The notes beneath the pieces are model-generated. The model saw only the letters and a program-made list of their open reading frames with translations. It had not been told where the DNA came from and searched no databases. A stretch of DNA of 64,000 bases from Enoplolaimus lenunculus (lineage: Eukaryota > Nematoda > Enoplea > Enoplida > Thoracostomopsidae). Made by a program: the position numbers and the translations under genes. This document shows positions 12,932 to 23,700 of the stretch, piece after piece. The number at the start of each line of letters is the position of its first letter. Within the stretch, counting starts at the first letter, position 1. The stretch spans positions 62,001 through 126,000 of the forward strand of contig JASANG010000772.1 in assembly GCA_030248215.1 (NCBI GenBank), read 5' to 3'.

Positions 12932-14109
12932 AAGCGAAAACCTAAGCCTAACGAGAACGTATTGGTCAAAGGTTAAATCGGACATTTTCATTGTTATGGG
13001 TTCATTCGTTGTCAAATGACTCGAAATTGGTGATATGCAGAGCAGACGTTGTGGCGTTGGGATTTCGGGATGGTACAACGTCCACATCGAGCGAGATATT
13101 TTTTGGACTTTTCGGTCCAACAGTTTCCTTCAAAGCACGAAACTGGGTCGGCAAACCCAAATTGTTCACAGACAGGGCATTGGATCGTAGGTTTAGACAC
13201 AGAAGAGACCAAAGAATTTAACGTCGCCCACGCTTCACAGAAACGGACATGTTTTCGCGGCCTTAGCGCTCGTGTCTTTTTTCTATGCCTTATAAATAAC
13301 GGGACACTGGAGCTGAAAGAGCCTTTTTTCTCTCGTTTGGTCATAAATTCGGCGTACGTTTCTTGCAGGAACAGTTTCATGTGGCAATTTACTGTAGAAT
13401 TTTGATGTCTTAAAAATTTCAACGGGAAAATGGAAATCGACCATATCGGGAGATTGTGATATCCCACGCTGTTGATGGGAGTAGCTGGCATTTTGAAATC
13501 GGATCCTCACGTGCACGTCGTATTAAGGATTTGGAAGGGGGTTTCGTCTGTTATTAATTGACAAATGCCTAAAATTCATTGGACAATATATAATTCAAAA
13601 AAGGGGGAAGTTGATCCCTGAAACCCCCTCCACGCCAGACTACTCCATTGATTGATGTCCTCCCGGAATCGCGGCTTTGCCCTTGAAATCTTGTGTAGCT
13701 TTTCGCATTTGCGTTTCTGTAACTTTTATTCAATTTCGCTGCCAAATTTATGTTTTGACGTATGCGATTACATTAAATGTTGTTGCAATCTTTTCGATAA
13801 AGTTGAACGATTTGAGTTGAGTTTATTCTTTTCAGGATTGTAGCCAGACGGGTTCAAGGAGCGTGCTCATACTGATGTAACCCGAATAGGAAGGGGGCTG
13901 ATATTCATTTCGCCTTTCCAGAGGGTATCCCCTGTGGTTCGGTTACGGACAGTTTTATGTTTAATTCAGCCCGAGTTGGTGCGACCCAAAACCTTTCGGT
14001 TTTGTATTCTTTCGTTTGGGCAGAACTGATTTGTTTATTGATTGCCGTGTCCGTTAATCTTTTTTCAGGATTTACTACTGTTTATGTGTATTGTCAGACT
14101 GTCTGTTAC
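12932..14109. other. No confident gene
   Basis: Between 13012 and 13516 both strands carry overlapping open frames of 77-159 codons. I could not recognise a family, see no paired splice sites, and neither strand looks clearly coding. They are left unannotated. Confidence 0.35.
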
Positions 14110-14495
14110 CAGGGTGCAACCGAAATTCCGGTTCCGGCATTTTTTCACCTTCCGGTTCCGGTAAATTTTAACCGGGTTTAAAAATTCCGGTGTTATAATT
14201 TGGCCGTTTTCTTAACTTTGCTAATTTTTAAGAATCTCTTTTGAAAGCCACTTGTACTCCGCTATATAAGCCATTGATGGTGGATTTCACTTCAGTCGAC
14301 TTTGAAAATCTAAAATACAACAAAGAAAATAAATACCTATGTTCGACTAAGGTTGTTTCACAAATAATAGAGCAAAAAATACGATTAAAATGAAATTTTT
14401 GGTGAAATGCATTTTTCATTTTCCGGTTCCGGTTCCGGTAAAATTTTTAAATTCCGGTTCCGGTTCCGGTAAATTGTAATTCCGGTTGCACCCTG
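14110..14495. mobile_element. hAT-like MITE (CAGGGTGCAACCGG family) with perfect 8-bp duplication
   Basis: 386 bp with ends CAGGGTGCAACCGAAATTCC and TTCCGGTTGCACCCTG. Perfect flanking repeats TCTGTTAC lie at 14102-14109 and 14496-14503. Subterminal regions are runs of TTCCGG. The target length and CAGGG termini fit hAT. Non-autonomous. Confidence 0.85.
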
Positions 14496-14744
14496 TCTGT
14501 TACATATTTGAGCAGTGTAGACCATTCTTCTGGTTTGGACTCTTCTATGGACTCTATCCACTTAAGGGCGTCTAATTATAGTATACAGACTCCTATTGAT
14601 TGGGACTCAAAATGTGGACCCCCTCTTATTCGGGTCACTACATTCGCTAACCTAACCACGATTTAATTTCGGAAGAGTATTTTTAGCAAAATGTTTTTTC
14701 GACTCTCTGATATCCAGCAACAGCAGGTTTAGCTTTCCACGAGT

Positions 14745-14885
14745 GAATCACGACAATTCGTCGCCTGACAACTCGTCGGCCGACAATTTGTAACAACATT
14801 TCGTCGACTCCGACAGCTCGTCAACCCGATAACTTGTTGCCCAACCGGCGGTACGACAACTCGTCGGCACGGGTCAAGTCGCCAA
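14745..14885 (+). repeat. Degenerate short tandem array (ACAACTCGTCGG-like)
   Basis: About seven imperfect copies of a 14-17 bp unit, including ACAATTCGTCG, ACAACTCGTCGG, ACAGCTCGTC and again ACAACTCGTCGG. The unit is a near-palindrome around CGACNNNTCG. Confidence 0.5.
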
Positions 14886-15574
14886 GTTGAAGGGCGGTGA
14901 ATTGTTGATCCCCCGAGCTCCGAGCTGTTAGACACTTCGTAATGCATGGAGACGTATTGGTGTTCTATGCGATGAGTTTACTGGATGAATATTATGATGT
15001 CATGAAATTTTTGCAATATCCCGTTTGTGTTTATATTGAAATTCATAGAAATGAGATGTTGGTTATAATGTTGATGCGCTTACGCAAATATACTGGCTTT
15101 ACTGACGTACATTCTGTAAAGGTAACAGGGTTTTTATAATGGGAAAACCAAAATATGCAAAAAAATACCCGAAATTAGAAGGCTGAGTTATATTTGGTAT
15201 GTTAGTAAACGCGTTTTTTCGTATTTTCAACATTTGGGCATGAAAACTGAGTTCCATAATCCCTCTGATATTAATAGAGTGGGGGTTTTTCAGGTCCTTG
15301 GCAAAAGCCAAGCGGATATTTCCACGGCTCAATTGTATATTGGCATAAAAATGAAATTTTTGAAACTTTCATAACTTTAATATCCGTTTCCGGTATTTTG
15401 ATCAGTATCCGTTTCCGTTTATTACTCTTCGTTTACACCCTGAATCCGACGCCACTCTTGGCTCTCGCTTTCCCAGGCGTTTACCCGGCTGTGTTGTGGT
15501 GATATTGAAACGAATGTATGATGGCGCTGTAAAGTTAGCATTGCAGATATCCACATTGTATCGCTTGCTGTAAT

Positions 15575-15751
15575 GGCCAATGTTACTTTAAGGGGCGTAA
15601 CAGTAGGTTAAGCGTATGCCTAAGTCTAAGCCTAAGCGGTGCAAAAATGTATTTCTAAGCCTAAGCCTAAGCAAAAATGTAATCGCGAATCCAAACCCAC
15701 TCTTTTATAGACCCACCAGTAACCTGGACGCCCCTGAAAGTAACATGGGCC
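15575..15751. mobile_element. TTAGGC-core MITE, subfamily with GGCCAATGTTAC ends
   Basis: 177 bp with ends GGCCAATGTTACTTTAAGGG and AAGTAACATGGGCC. The 8-bp flanks GCTGTAAT (15567-15574) and GTTGTAAT (15752-15759) differ at one base. The interior holds runs of CCTAAG. A close relative is at 62530-62700. Confidence 0.8.
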
Positions 15752-16307
15752 GTTGTAATAATCGTTTCAAAAATGAAAAATGTTTCTACATTTTTTCGCC
15801 GTTCAGTCCAGACTTCAGACCACAGAATAAAATGTGATTTTAGTATCGAATCAGTTTGTGATTTTAGCTTAGAAACATTTACGTGTTTTTATATTGTTTA
15901 TATATGGTTGTTTTGTTGTAAATGCGACGAAGCCAGGAGGGGCAAGTATACAATCGCCCCCCTCCACACTTTATGAAAACAAGGGCGCGGGTATTTCGCC
16001 CACTTCACTCAACGTTTATGAATCCCCATTTGCAAACCCAAGTGGATCCAATCAGGCACGGATCGACAAACGTTGTTGCTGGCTTTTCGCTCGCTTCGCT
16101 CACGGGGTTTTGTTTACTAATTTAGCTGAAGCGTTTTTTTGTTTATGTCCGAGATTCTGGTAAGGTTTGTGTATTTGTTAATAGGGCAGAGGTACTAAGA
16201 ACGAAGAAACACTCCCATTGTAGCCATGTTTGGGCCCTGCTCTCTACAACAAAACAGTGACGGCGGAAACGTTTTAGAAGTGGGAAAATGATCAAGTTGT
16301 CCCCGCT

Positions 16308-16700
16308 CAGGGTGCAACCGGATTCCGGTTCCGGCATTTTTTCGCCGTTCCATTCGGGTAAATTTTTACTGCAATTAAAACATCCGGTTATAAAAATTTG
16401 GTCGGTGGAAATTAAGATATTTTACTGAAAAATGACGATAAAAATTAAACAGGTATCATTAGTATGGCTTGCAAACCTGGACAATTGCCAAAAATAAGCC
16501 ATCGAAGGTAGATTTCGCTTCCGTGGATTATGAAAATCTAAAATACAGCAGGTTAATTGAATACCTATCTTCAACTAAGGGTTATTTCACCAATAATATT
16601 GCAAAAAGAACATTAAAATGGATTTTTCGGTGACATTTGTTTTTCATTTTCCGGTTCCGTTTCCGGTAATTTATTCAATTTTCAGTTCCGGTAAATTGTA
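16308..16700. mobile_element. hAT-like MITE (CAGGGTGCAACCGG family), second copy
   Basis: It begins CAGGGTGCAACCGGATTCCG and follows the element at 14110-14495 through its interior, including a sh shared TCTAAAATACA block. The right terminus is lost, so the end is approximate. Confidence 0.65.
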
Positions 16701-17037
16701 GTGTCACTATAATCCCTGCGGATTGGTAGCCGTATGGAGAGAGAAGCAATGAAGACATACCATCCTCATAGAAAACAATTTGACCGCTCAACAAGTTTTA
16801 GTTCCACCTGTAGTCTTAGAATTACGGCATATGCCCGTCTTAAAATTGTTATGATCTTTTTGTTTGTTGAGCTGGATGTTGGTCTGAGTCCTCGAAAGAG
16901 CTGTTGTTGGCACCACGAAAATACTCACTGCACTCGGTTGCAGAAGAAAAATTTTTCTGAAATGAAATTTTGGCGACGCATCTGCTGTTGTGGTCAAGTT
17001 TACTCACTTTTGTTTTCAGAGGCAAGTTTCTCGTTGC

Positions 17038-17211
17038 GGCCAATGTTACTTTTAGGGGCGTAACAGTAGATTAAGCGTATTCCTAAGACTAAGCGTTGTG
17101 AAAATGTGTTCCTAAGCCTAAGTTTAAGCAAAAAATATAATCTAGAATGTAAACCTATTGTTTTATAGACCTGCAAGAAACCTGGACGCTCCTAAAACTA
17201 TTCCCATGGGC
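17038..17211. mobile_element. TTAGGC-core MITE, GGCCAATGTTAC subfamily
   Basis: The ends GGCCAATGTTACTTTTAGGG and CCCATGGGC enclose CCTAAGCCTAAG-type words. It matches 15575-15751 and 62530-62700. No clean target duplication remains. Confidence 0.65.
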
Positions 17212-17861
17212 GGCATGTTTAATAGGCAAATCTACAGTCCAGATGTAGTCTGAACTCTGCTTTAAAAGTGTCGGACCAGGCTATGGGTGGCCCTTGCGGT
17301 GATCAAAATATTTTTGAAATGTTTTAGGGTGGGATTCTACACGGATCCTCAATGGAGATTATAGGGGGTGACTGCTTGGACCCTGTTCACAAGTATATTT
17401 TGCGTTTGTCTCTGTAAATTTCATTGGAAATGTCTCGTGTTGTATTCTGTTTTTGTTGTTTCGCAGCATTCATTCATTGATGCTATGAGTCGGCTTAAAA
17501 AATGTTTTCCAATCTGAAATTACAGTAACGTTTGTATATAATAATGTACACAAAAATATAATACGCCTGTTGTGGCGTATACAAACGCTGGGTTAATAAT
17601 GTCGGGGATATAACATCGTCGTTGGAAATTTGTCCACAATTGACAAAAACACATTTTTACAGGTTGGAAATTTTCCATCAGTTCCAATGATCGCTGGCCA
17701 AACCGTTTCATATGATTTTGTTATTTTCCGAAATGACTTCCATGATTCGTTGATATAATAAATGCATTGAAAACATAGTTTTCATATGATTCACATTCGC
17801 AGTTGAGATGAAATAAACAGAAACGTGCATTTGTCACAATGTTGGTGTTGGTGTATGCAAG

Positions 17862-18002
17862 TTAGGGTTGCGCTATATTTTTGTTGACGTCCAGCGGCGT
17901 CCGACACCGGTACTTCGCCGTCTGGCTCTGTAGATGAATGGCGCCATACATGTGACGCACGGTGACGCAAGGCGACGGACGTCGAGTATAGCGTAACCCT
18001 TA
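17862..18002. mobile_element. GC-rich palindromic MITE (TAGGGTTGCGC family)
   Basis: 141 bp with ends TTAGGGTTGCGCTATA and TATAGCGTAACCCT. The interior has GACGTCCAGCGGCGTCC on the left and its partner GGCGACGGACGTC on the right. The whole element is a long imperfect hairpin. Confidence 0.7.
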
Positions 18003-18315
18003 GGGTCGTCTCTAACGAAAAGTTCTATGGAGACTAATATATCATTTGACGTTCCAGGTATTTCCGCAGAATTCAGATCGGTTTCTACCGGTACATAGTG
18101 GCCTTCTCCAGTGTATATTCCTACTTTTCGGAATATCTGCGGATGTGGCGTATTAATGTTACACCAGTCTGATCTCAAATTGTAATAGGGTGCATCGTTT
18201 CTACATCCTTAGATTTAGTCATATTTGTAATGGTATGGTTAGATTCAGCGTTGTAAGATAACACTTTCGTATGCTTTTGGACCGATTTAGTGATAAAGCA
18301 TTAATAGAAGTAATT

Positions 18316-18348
18316 CTTCTTCTTCTTCTTCTTCTTCTAATAATAATA

Positions 18349-18428
<80 letters not shown>
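18316..18428 (+). repeat. Microsatellite (TTC)n followed by (TAA)n
   Basis: About eight TTC units run straight into about thirty TAA units with a few TAG variants. The long poly-isoleucine frames read here on both strands are artefacts of this repeat. Confidence 0.95.
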
Positions 18429-20460
18429 TCCAGTCAAAGTGAATAAAAGAATTGCAACATGAAGATGTCACAACGCATGCGACACGGCGTTTGAAGATTA
18501 CTTAAATTAACGCTGTATGACTTTGGTGTACAATTTGACACCAACGCCAATAAAACAGGCTGTTTTGTATTGGAATGATACTCAAATTACGTATGTGGGC
18601 GTTTCAACTTTATTAATAAATATGATATCCACTGTAATAATAATTCAAAAGTAATAAACACTGATCATCACAGATCAACGGGATGTGCGTTCAGTTGTAT
18701 GATTGTGAGTCGAGTCCATGTTGTTTATAATCCATTCTCTTTTTAATTGAGAAGTGTCATGACTAGATTCACACTCATCCAATGGGAGAACGCGTCTATG
18801 GTTGCAAGGATATGGTGCCAGAAGCGAACAAGATGGGTTACGGTTGTTAAAAGGTTTGGGCGTTCAACATTGTGGGGGAACGCAATGGTGTAATGTTTGA
18901 GGTTTGATGGGAAATTTAGAACAAACTATTTGACAAACACTTAAAACCGATGTTATTTTTGACACCCCTTTCTGGAACAATTGACGTACACGAAACTGTC
19001 GAAAATATGGCCAGCCAGCCAATGAGAAAGTAATGTCAACTGGCGAAAATATGATCAGCCAATGAGAAAGTAATGTCAACTGGCGAATATATGATCAGCC
19101 AATAAAAAAGTAAAGTCTTATTCACACGTGCAAGTTTTGCATCAATCGTCAATAAATAAGGAGGGGAGTTTTTTGAAGCTGTAAAACCTAAAATACAAAG
19201 ATCCGTCTGAAGGATAAACATAGCCTTTACCACCCGTAGCGTTTATCTTAAGATCGCAACTTTCGTTTGATGAATAATTAGGATTTCCGTGTGATGACAT
19301 TTCTATTTCTGCCTAAGATGATAATCCGCATTTTTCAAATAAGTAAAATAAATTAATGTTTAAAGGCTGTAAAAATTTAATATCATTTACCCAAATTTAA
19401 ACTGCGATAAATTTCTCAAGAAACCATTTACAACAAATTCAATTGGGCCATTTTGTTGACGAAGTCACGTGAGATTTTCATCGTAGTTTCGCTCTGATAC
19501 ATCATCCTGTTGTATAAGTAATTGTAATCTCTTCTTAGATATCGATTATATTATATTAAACAGACAAAATATATTTTAATACAACCGAAGTGAGAAATTT
19601 CAGGGCTGAAAAAGTCAATCACAAAGTTTCGGACTGAAATATGTGCCAGAAACACAGGGCGGAAATATTCGTCCACAAATGTCAGCCCAGACGTCCGGGG
19701 GATGGAAAATTGGAGCTCGGGCAGTGACACCTGATATTGAAATAGGCAGCGAACCAATATCCTGAAGCTTTTTTAGTTTTCCCCTGATCTTTACATGGAC
19801 CGGTTTCATAAATCGCACCTCCGCTCGTTTCGAACGTGGAAAGCTGCAAAATCAAGCCAGGAGCCGGATATCAGATACGGAAGAAAATTAAGTGCTTAAA
19901 ACGAAGTTAAATTTGATAAATTTGGCTTATTTTTAGCTGAGGGGCCACAGAACCGAAACGTAGGAAAAGGAGGTTGCATAACCTGTTTTATGTCAAGTAA
20001 ATTCCGTGGTTCGTTTCGGTAAACCCTTTTCTGCGCTTTCTGTATGTTTGGTTCGGTACAACTATTTTATACAAATGTGCAACATTTCGTCGCCCAACAG
20101 CGGCATAAAGCCTATTGATAAATCTAAGCGTTATCCTAAGTTTAAACCTCAGTCTAAACCTAAGCATAATGATGAGCGACCAATTGTCGAGTCGATCAAA
20201 TGTTGGATGCCTGGCTTGCGGCTTTATTCAATGCCAATTCGATAAATCATTGCACCAATATTACTTTGACGTGTTTGGCAGTTCTTTACGCATGTTTTTA
20301 AGCCTACACCTCAACGTATAAATCAACCTATAACTGTAAACCTAAGCTTAAGCAAAAAAATTTAGTCTAAAACTTATTAAGCGACTCTATTGAAGTCTCA
20401 CGGAAAAACCGCGCGCTCGTCACAGTAGCATAAGATCCATTCTAGCAAGCGTGCAAAATA
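18429..20460. other. No gene seen; remnants of TTAGGC-type repeats
   Basis: AT-rich sequence. A locally repeated segment at about 19008-19110 repeats the words CCAATGAGAAAGTAA and GTCAACTGGCGAA. At 20115-20360 there are scattered CCTAAG-type words like those of the TTAGGC-core MITEs, without recognisable ends. Confidence 0.4.
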
Positions 20461-20465
20461 CAAGA

Positions 20466-20715
20466 TTTTGCAACTCTTGAGGTTCCGCACGATACAAAAT
20501 GTACCACCGGGCGTTGCGTTTTTGGCCGTTCCCACCCTCTTGTTTAGATGAGGGTCGTTGTCACATGCAATAACCCTAAATTAAACTAAAAGCAGATAAT
20601 TTTTGTTGCCGGATACATAAAGTGTCATGATTCGCACCGGTTGTACCCACCCCCCTCTAAATAAAGGGGTGTTGGTTAAAAACGCAACGCGTCCCAGGTA
20701 CATTCTTTTCTACAC
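20466..20715. repeat. Dispersed ~250-bp repeat, copy 1
   Basis: It matches 57671-57930 over its whole length, including blocks ACAAAATGTACCAC, GGGCGTTGCGTTTTTGGCC, GTTGCCGGATACATAAAGTG and ACACAGAATGTACCCAG. GTACATTCT/AGAATGTAC and CGTTGCG/CGCAACG make the ends partly inverted. It lies just 3' of ADPGK. Confidence 0.7.
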
Positions 20716-20794
20716 AGAATGTACCCAGTCGCATACTCTTGTTCAAGTTTGCATCATCGACTCTTGGTTCTAGTAAAGATTTCAAAGCATTCAC

Positions 20795-23700
20795 TCATTT
20801 ATCAAACCGGTAATACGCAGAATACATCAACCCAGCAGCGGAAATCGTATCACTGACACCGACAGTTTTGGCCGGAAACTTACACACCAACGCTGGAGTG
20901 AACATAAACAAAATGCTGCCCCTCATCCAACTGACCATTGGATTATTCGCGTTGAACGAATATTTTCGTTCTTCAATTGAATCCAACATGAATTTATCAC
21001 CAATTCTAAATTCAACATCGTCCGCGTTTATAATTCCACCCCCGACAGTTCCGCTGCTCCCTGACGAACCTCCACTGACAGTCCCTGAGTTACCCCCACC
21101 TCCACCACAGGTGCCTGCAATCCTGGCACCAGCAGCAATTGCAGCTGCATTATTTGACCAATCTGGCCCTCTTGTAACCAAAATATGATACGTTAATGTT
21201 TTAAAATGTATCCTTTGAAGACGGAAATTAATCTTTTTCGAGTCTGGATTTGAAAAATCTTTGCCATAAGCATTGATCAGCCACGCCAGGATGTCGACCG
21301 CTTTATGGACTGGGAGCGATCCACCAGGCAGAGGGAACAGATGATTGTGAGGCCCGTTCGCGGCATGCGAGAGAAATACAAGTTCTTGTTCGTTCAGGCC
21401 GATGGAGTCGATAAATGCAATTACCTGAAATAAAAATTTAGTTTTGTAACCAAAAAATATGTTTTCAGGATAATAAAACTCGACTGTTGCAATTGCGGAT
21501 TCCAAACTTGGCGCAGGCGTAGGACAAATCAAATGCGAAAAATGTGCTAAATTTCAAACCTCATCATTCAATGGATCAAAAACTACCAGACCCATCATCA
21601 TCTGGTGACAGATGCTACACACATTTGAAAATACGGGCATGTAAACATGTGATTAATGTTTGTTCGTCAGGTGTGCATGCAATATAAGTAATGCGGTGCA
21701 TTACATGTACGCTAGCCGACACCATACGGTTGACATATAGAGCTTAGGATAAAAGGAGTTGAAGAGGCGCGCTGGATGTCACAGTAATGAAGCGTTTGCC
21801 TTAGAATCGGTTGGTCGCTAGTTCGAAACCACCCGCAACCCACTTGCCCAGTTGCTTAGTAAAAACAGGTCTGAAGTCCCAATTCCTACCTTGACTGACA
21901 AGGCTCTTATTTCACAACCTACGCATAAATATTAACTGGCAATAGATGCTACACACATATGAGAATATGACCCAAACTCACACGATGAACGAGATGCTTA
22001 ACAAACTCCTGATTGGACATACTGCCCAGTTCCAAATGTGTTGGAACCAATGGATTATGCTGATTTAAGCTTCGTTTAATCATTTTAATTTTATCCATCC
22101 ACAATTCTTTCGGCTGATGTCCAATTAAATGCAGTCCAGAAATGATGACGAGTTCGGGTCGATGGAGTGAAACCGTATTGAAGAACATATCGAGAATGAG
22201 TTGAGATTTTGATAAAGAATCGTGAGAAATCATGAAACGAGACGAAATCGGTGCCACGTAGTCTCCGATCATTTCTGCCTGAAAAAATAAATTACAGTCA
22301 GAGCAACTGATTTGAATCAACGCCGCAGACAAAATGCTTGGATGCGTACAACTGACAGACGTTGCAGAATTGGTAGAATTTAACGCAAAAATGACATTTT
22401 TCTCACAGCTGACAACGCCAACGGTGTCTTTGTTGTCAGGTCCACAGATTTCGGAGAGAGAGATACATATCCAACTGTGGCATAAATTAGTAATCATAGC
22501 ATCACCCCACCGTATGAATAAACAATAAACAACAAATTCTCACAAAGCTTCAAAATCGGTTCATTTGTGGCTCAACAGTTAAGCCTGTGTTTCGTATTAA
22601 CAGTCCTGTTTTTGTCTCGTTTCTTGAGAAATTTCATGATGATGTCTACAGCATCTGATTTCGTTGTATTCACCCCTGACCACAGCATCAGTTCAATTTA
22701 CAGACCACAGCATCAGTTCAATTTACAGACCACAGCATCAGTTCAATTTACAGACCACAGCATCAGTTCAATTTACAGACCACAGCATCAGTTCAATTTA
22801 CAGACCACAGCATCAGTTCAATTTACAGACCACAGCATCAGTTCAATTTACAGACCGCATTCAGTGTCAGACAAATGAAAAGTCAACCAAAACGAACCTG
22901 TTTATACTCTAAAATGAGATGAACTTCGTCTTTGGTGATGCTGGTTTGATTTTCAGTTCGCACATTTGGATGCAACAACGCACGAAGGCGCGGGCCAATC
23001 GGGCCGACCAGATAAACTTTGGCTTTGGTTGGATACCAGCTGGCAATGCGTTGAGCAATTATTGCTGCATTTCCGCCGACTGCATACTGCAAACAGAAAC
23101 TGTTGACTCAGAAATTGCCATCATAAAACCCACAATGTTTCAGTTAACCCTTTCTCACATGAATATTTTCAATTTCCCCTGAGACCTACTTTTATGCTAG
23201 GATTCGCACTCCAGTGACTGGAGTGGGAGGCGTATACCATCACCACTCAGCTTTAGGAGCTTGACGCTCGAGCCCGAGGGGGCTCTCACGTCTTGTGGTG
23301 ATTTAGTACTATGTATACGTGTTGCAATTGTTAAACACGGTGCGATATCTATTGTTTAACGTATATACACTGCGCTGAGTTGCCTATAGGCAACTTTATG
23401 TGATAAGAGGATAAACTCCTCGAAAAATCAAATCCTTTCGCGAAGTTGAAGAAAATTTTTCTTTGAGTTGAAGCGGAAACCGAACTCAGCCGGCACTTTT
23501 GAATACAGTTCCCCCTGCAGCCAAGCAAATGTGGGGGGACTTTTCACTTGGTACAAAAAACTGAACAAACCTGAACATTTGGAACTTCTTCTGCGATCGT
23601 CCGCGCGGTGTCCATTGTGTTCCGATTCGATATGTATCGTTCGGCGGCGACGCCTTTGCTGGAATTTGAAAACTAAATTTAATTTTACAAAATTTCAAAA

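Noticed and set aside
13012-13516. Long overlapping frames on both strands, one with several Cys residues
   Set aside because: No family motif, no matching splice sites and equal openness on both strands. Insufficient to call a gene.
18219-18462. Poly-isoleucine open frames on both strands
   Set aside because: They are translations of the TTC/TAA microsatellite, not proteins.
20868-21188. Plus-strand frame rich in Pro inside ADPGK exon 6
   Set aside because: Antisense reading of the Gly/Ser-rich ADPGK insert; the minus-strand frame carries the family motifs.
22567-22912. Overlapping frames with repeated DHSISSIYRPQHQFNLQT-like protein
   Set aside because: They follow entirely from the 25-bp tandem repeat, which lies in an ADPGK intron on the opposite strand.
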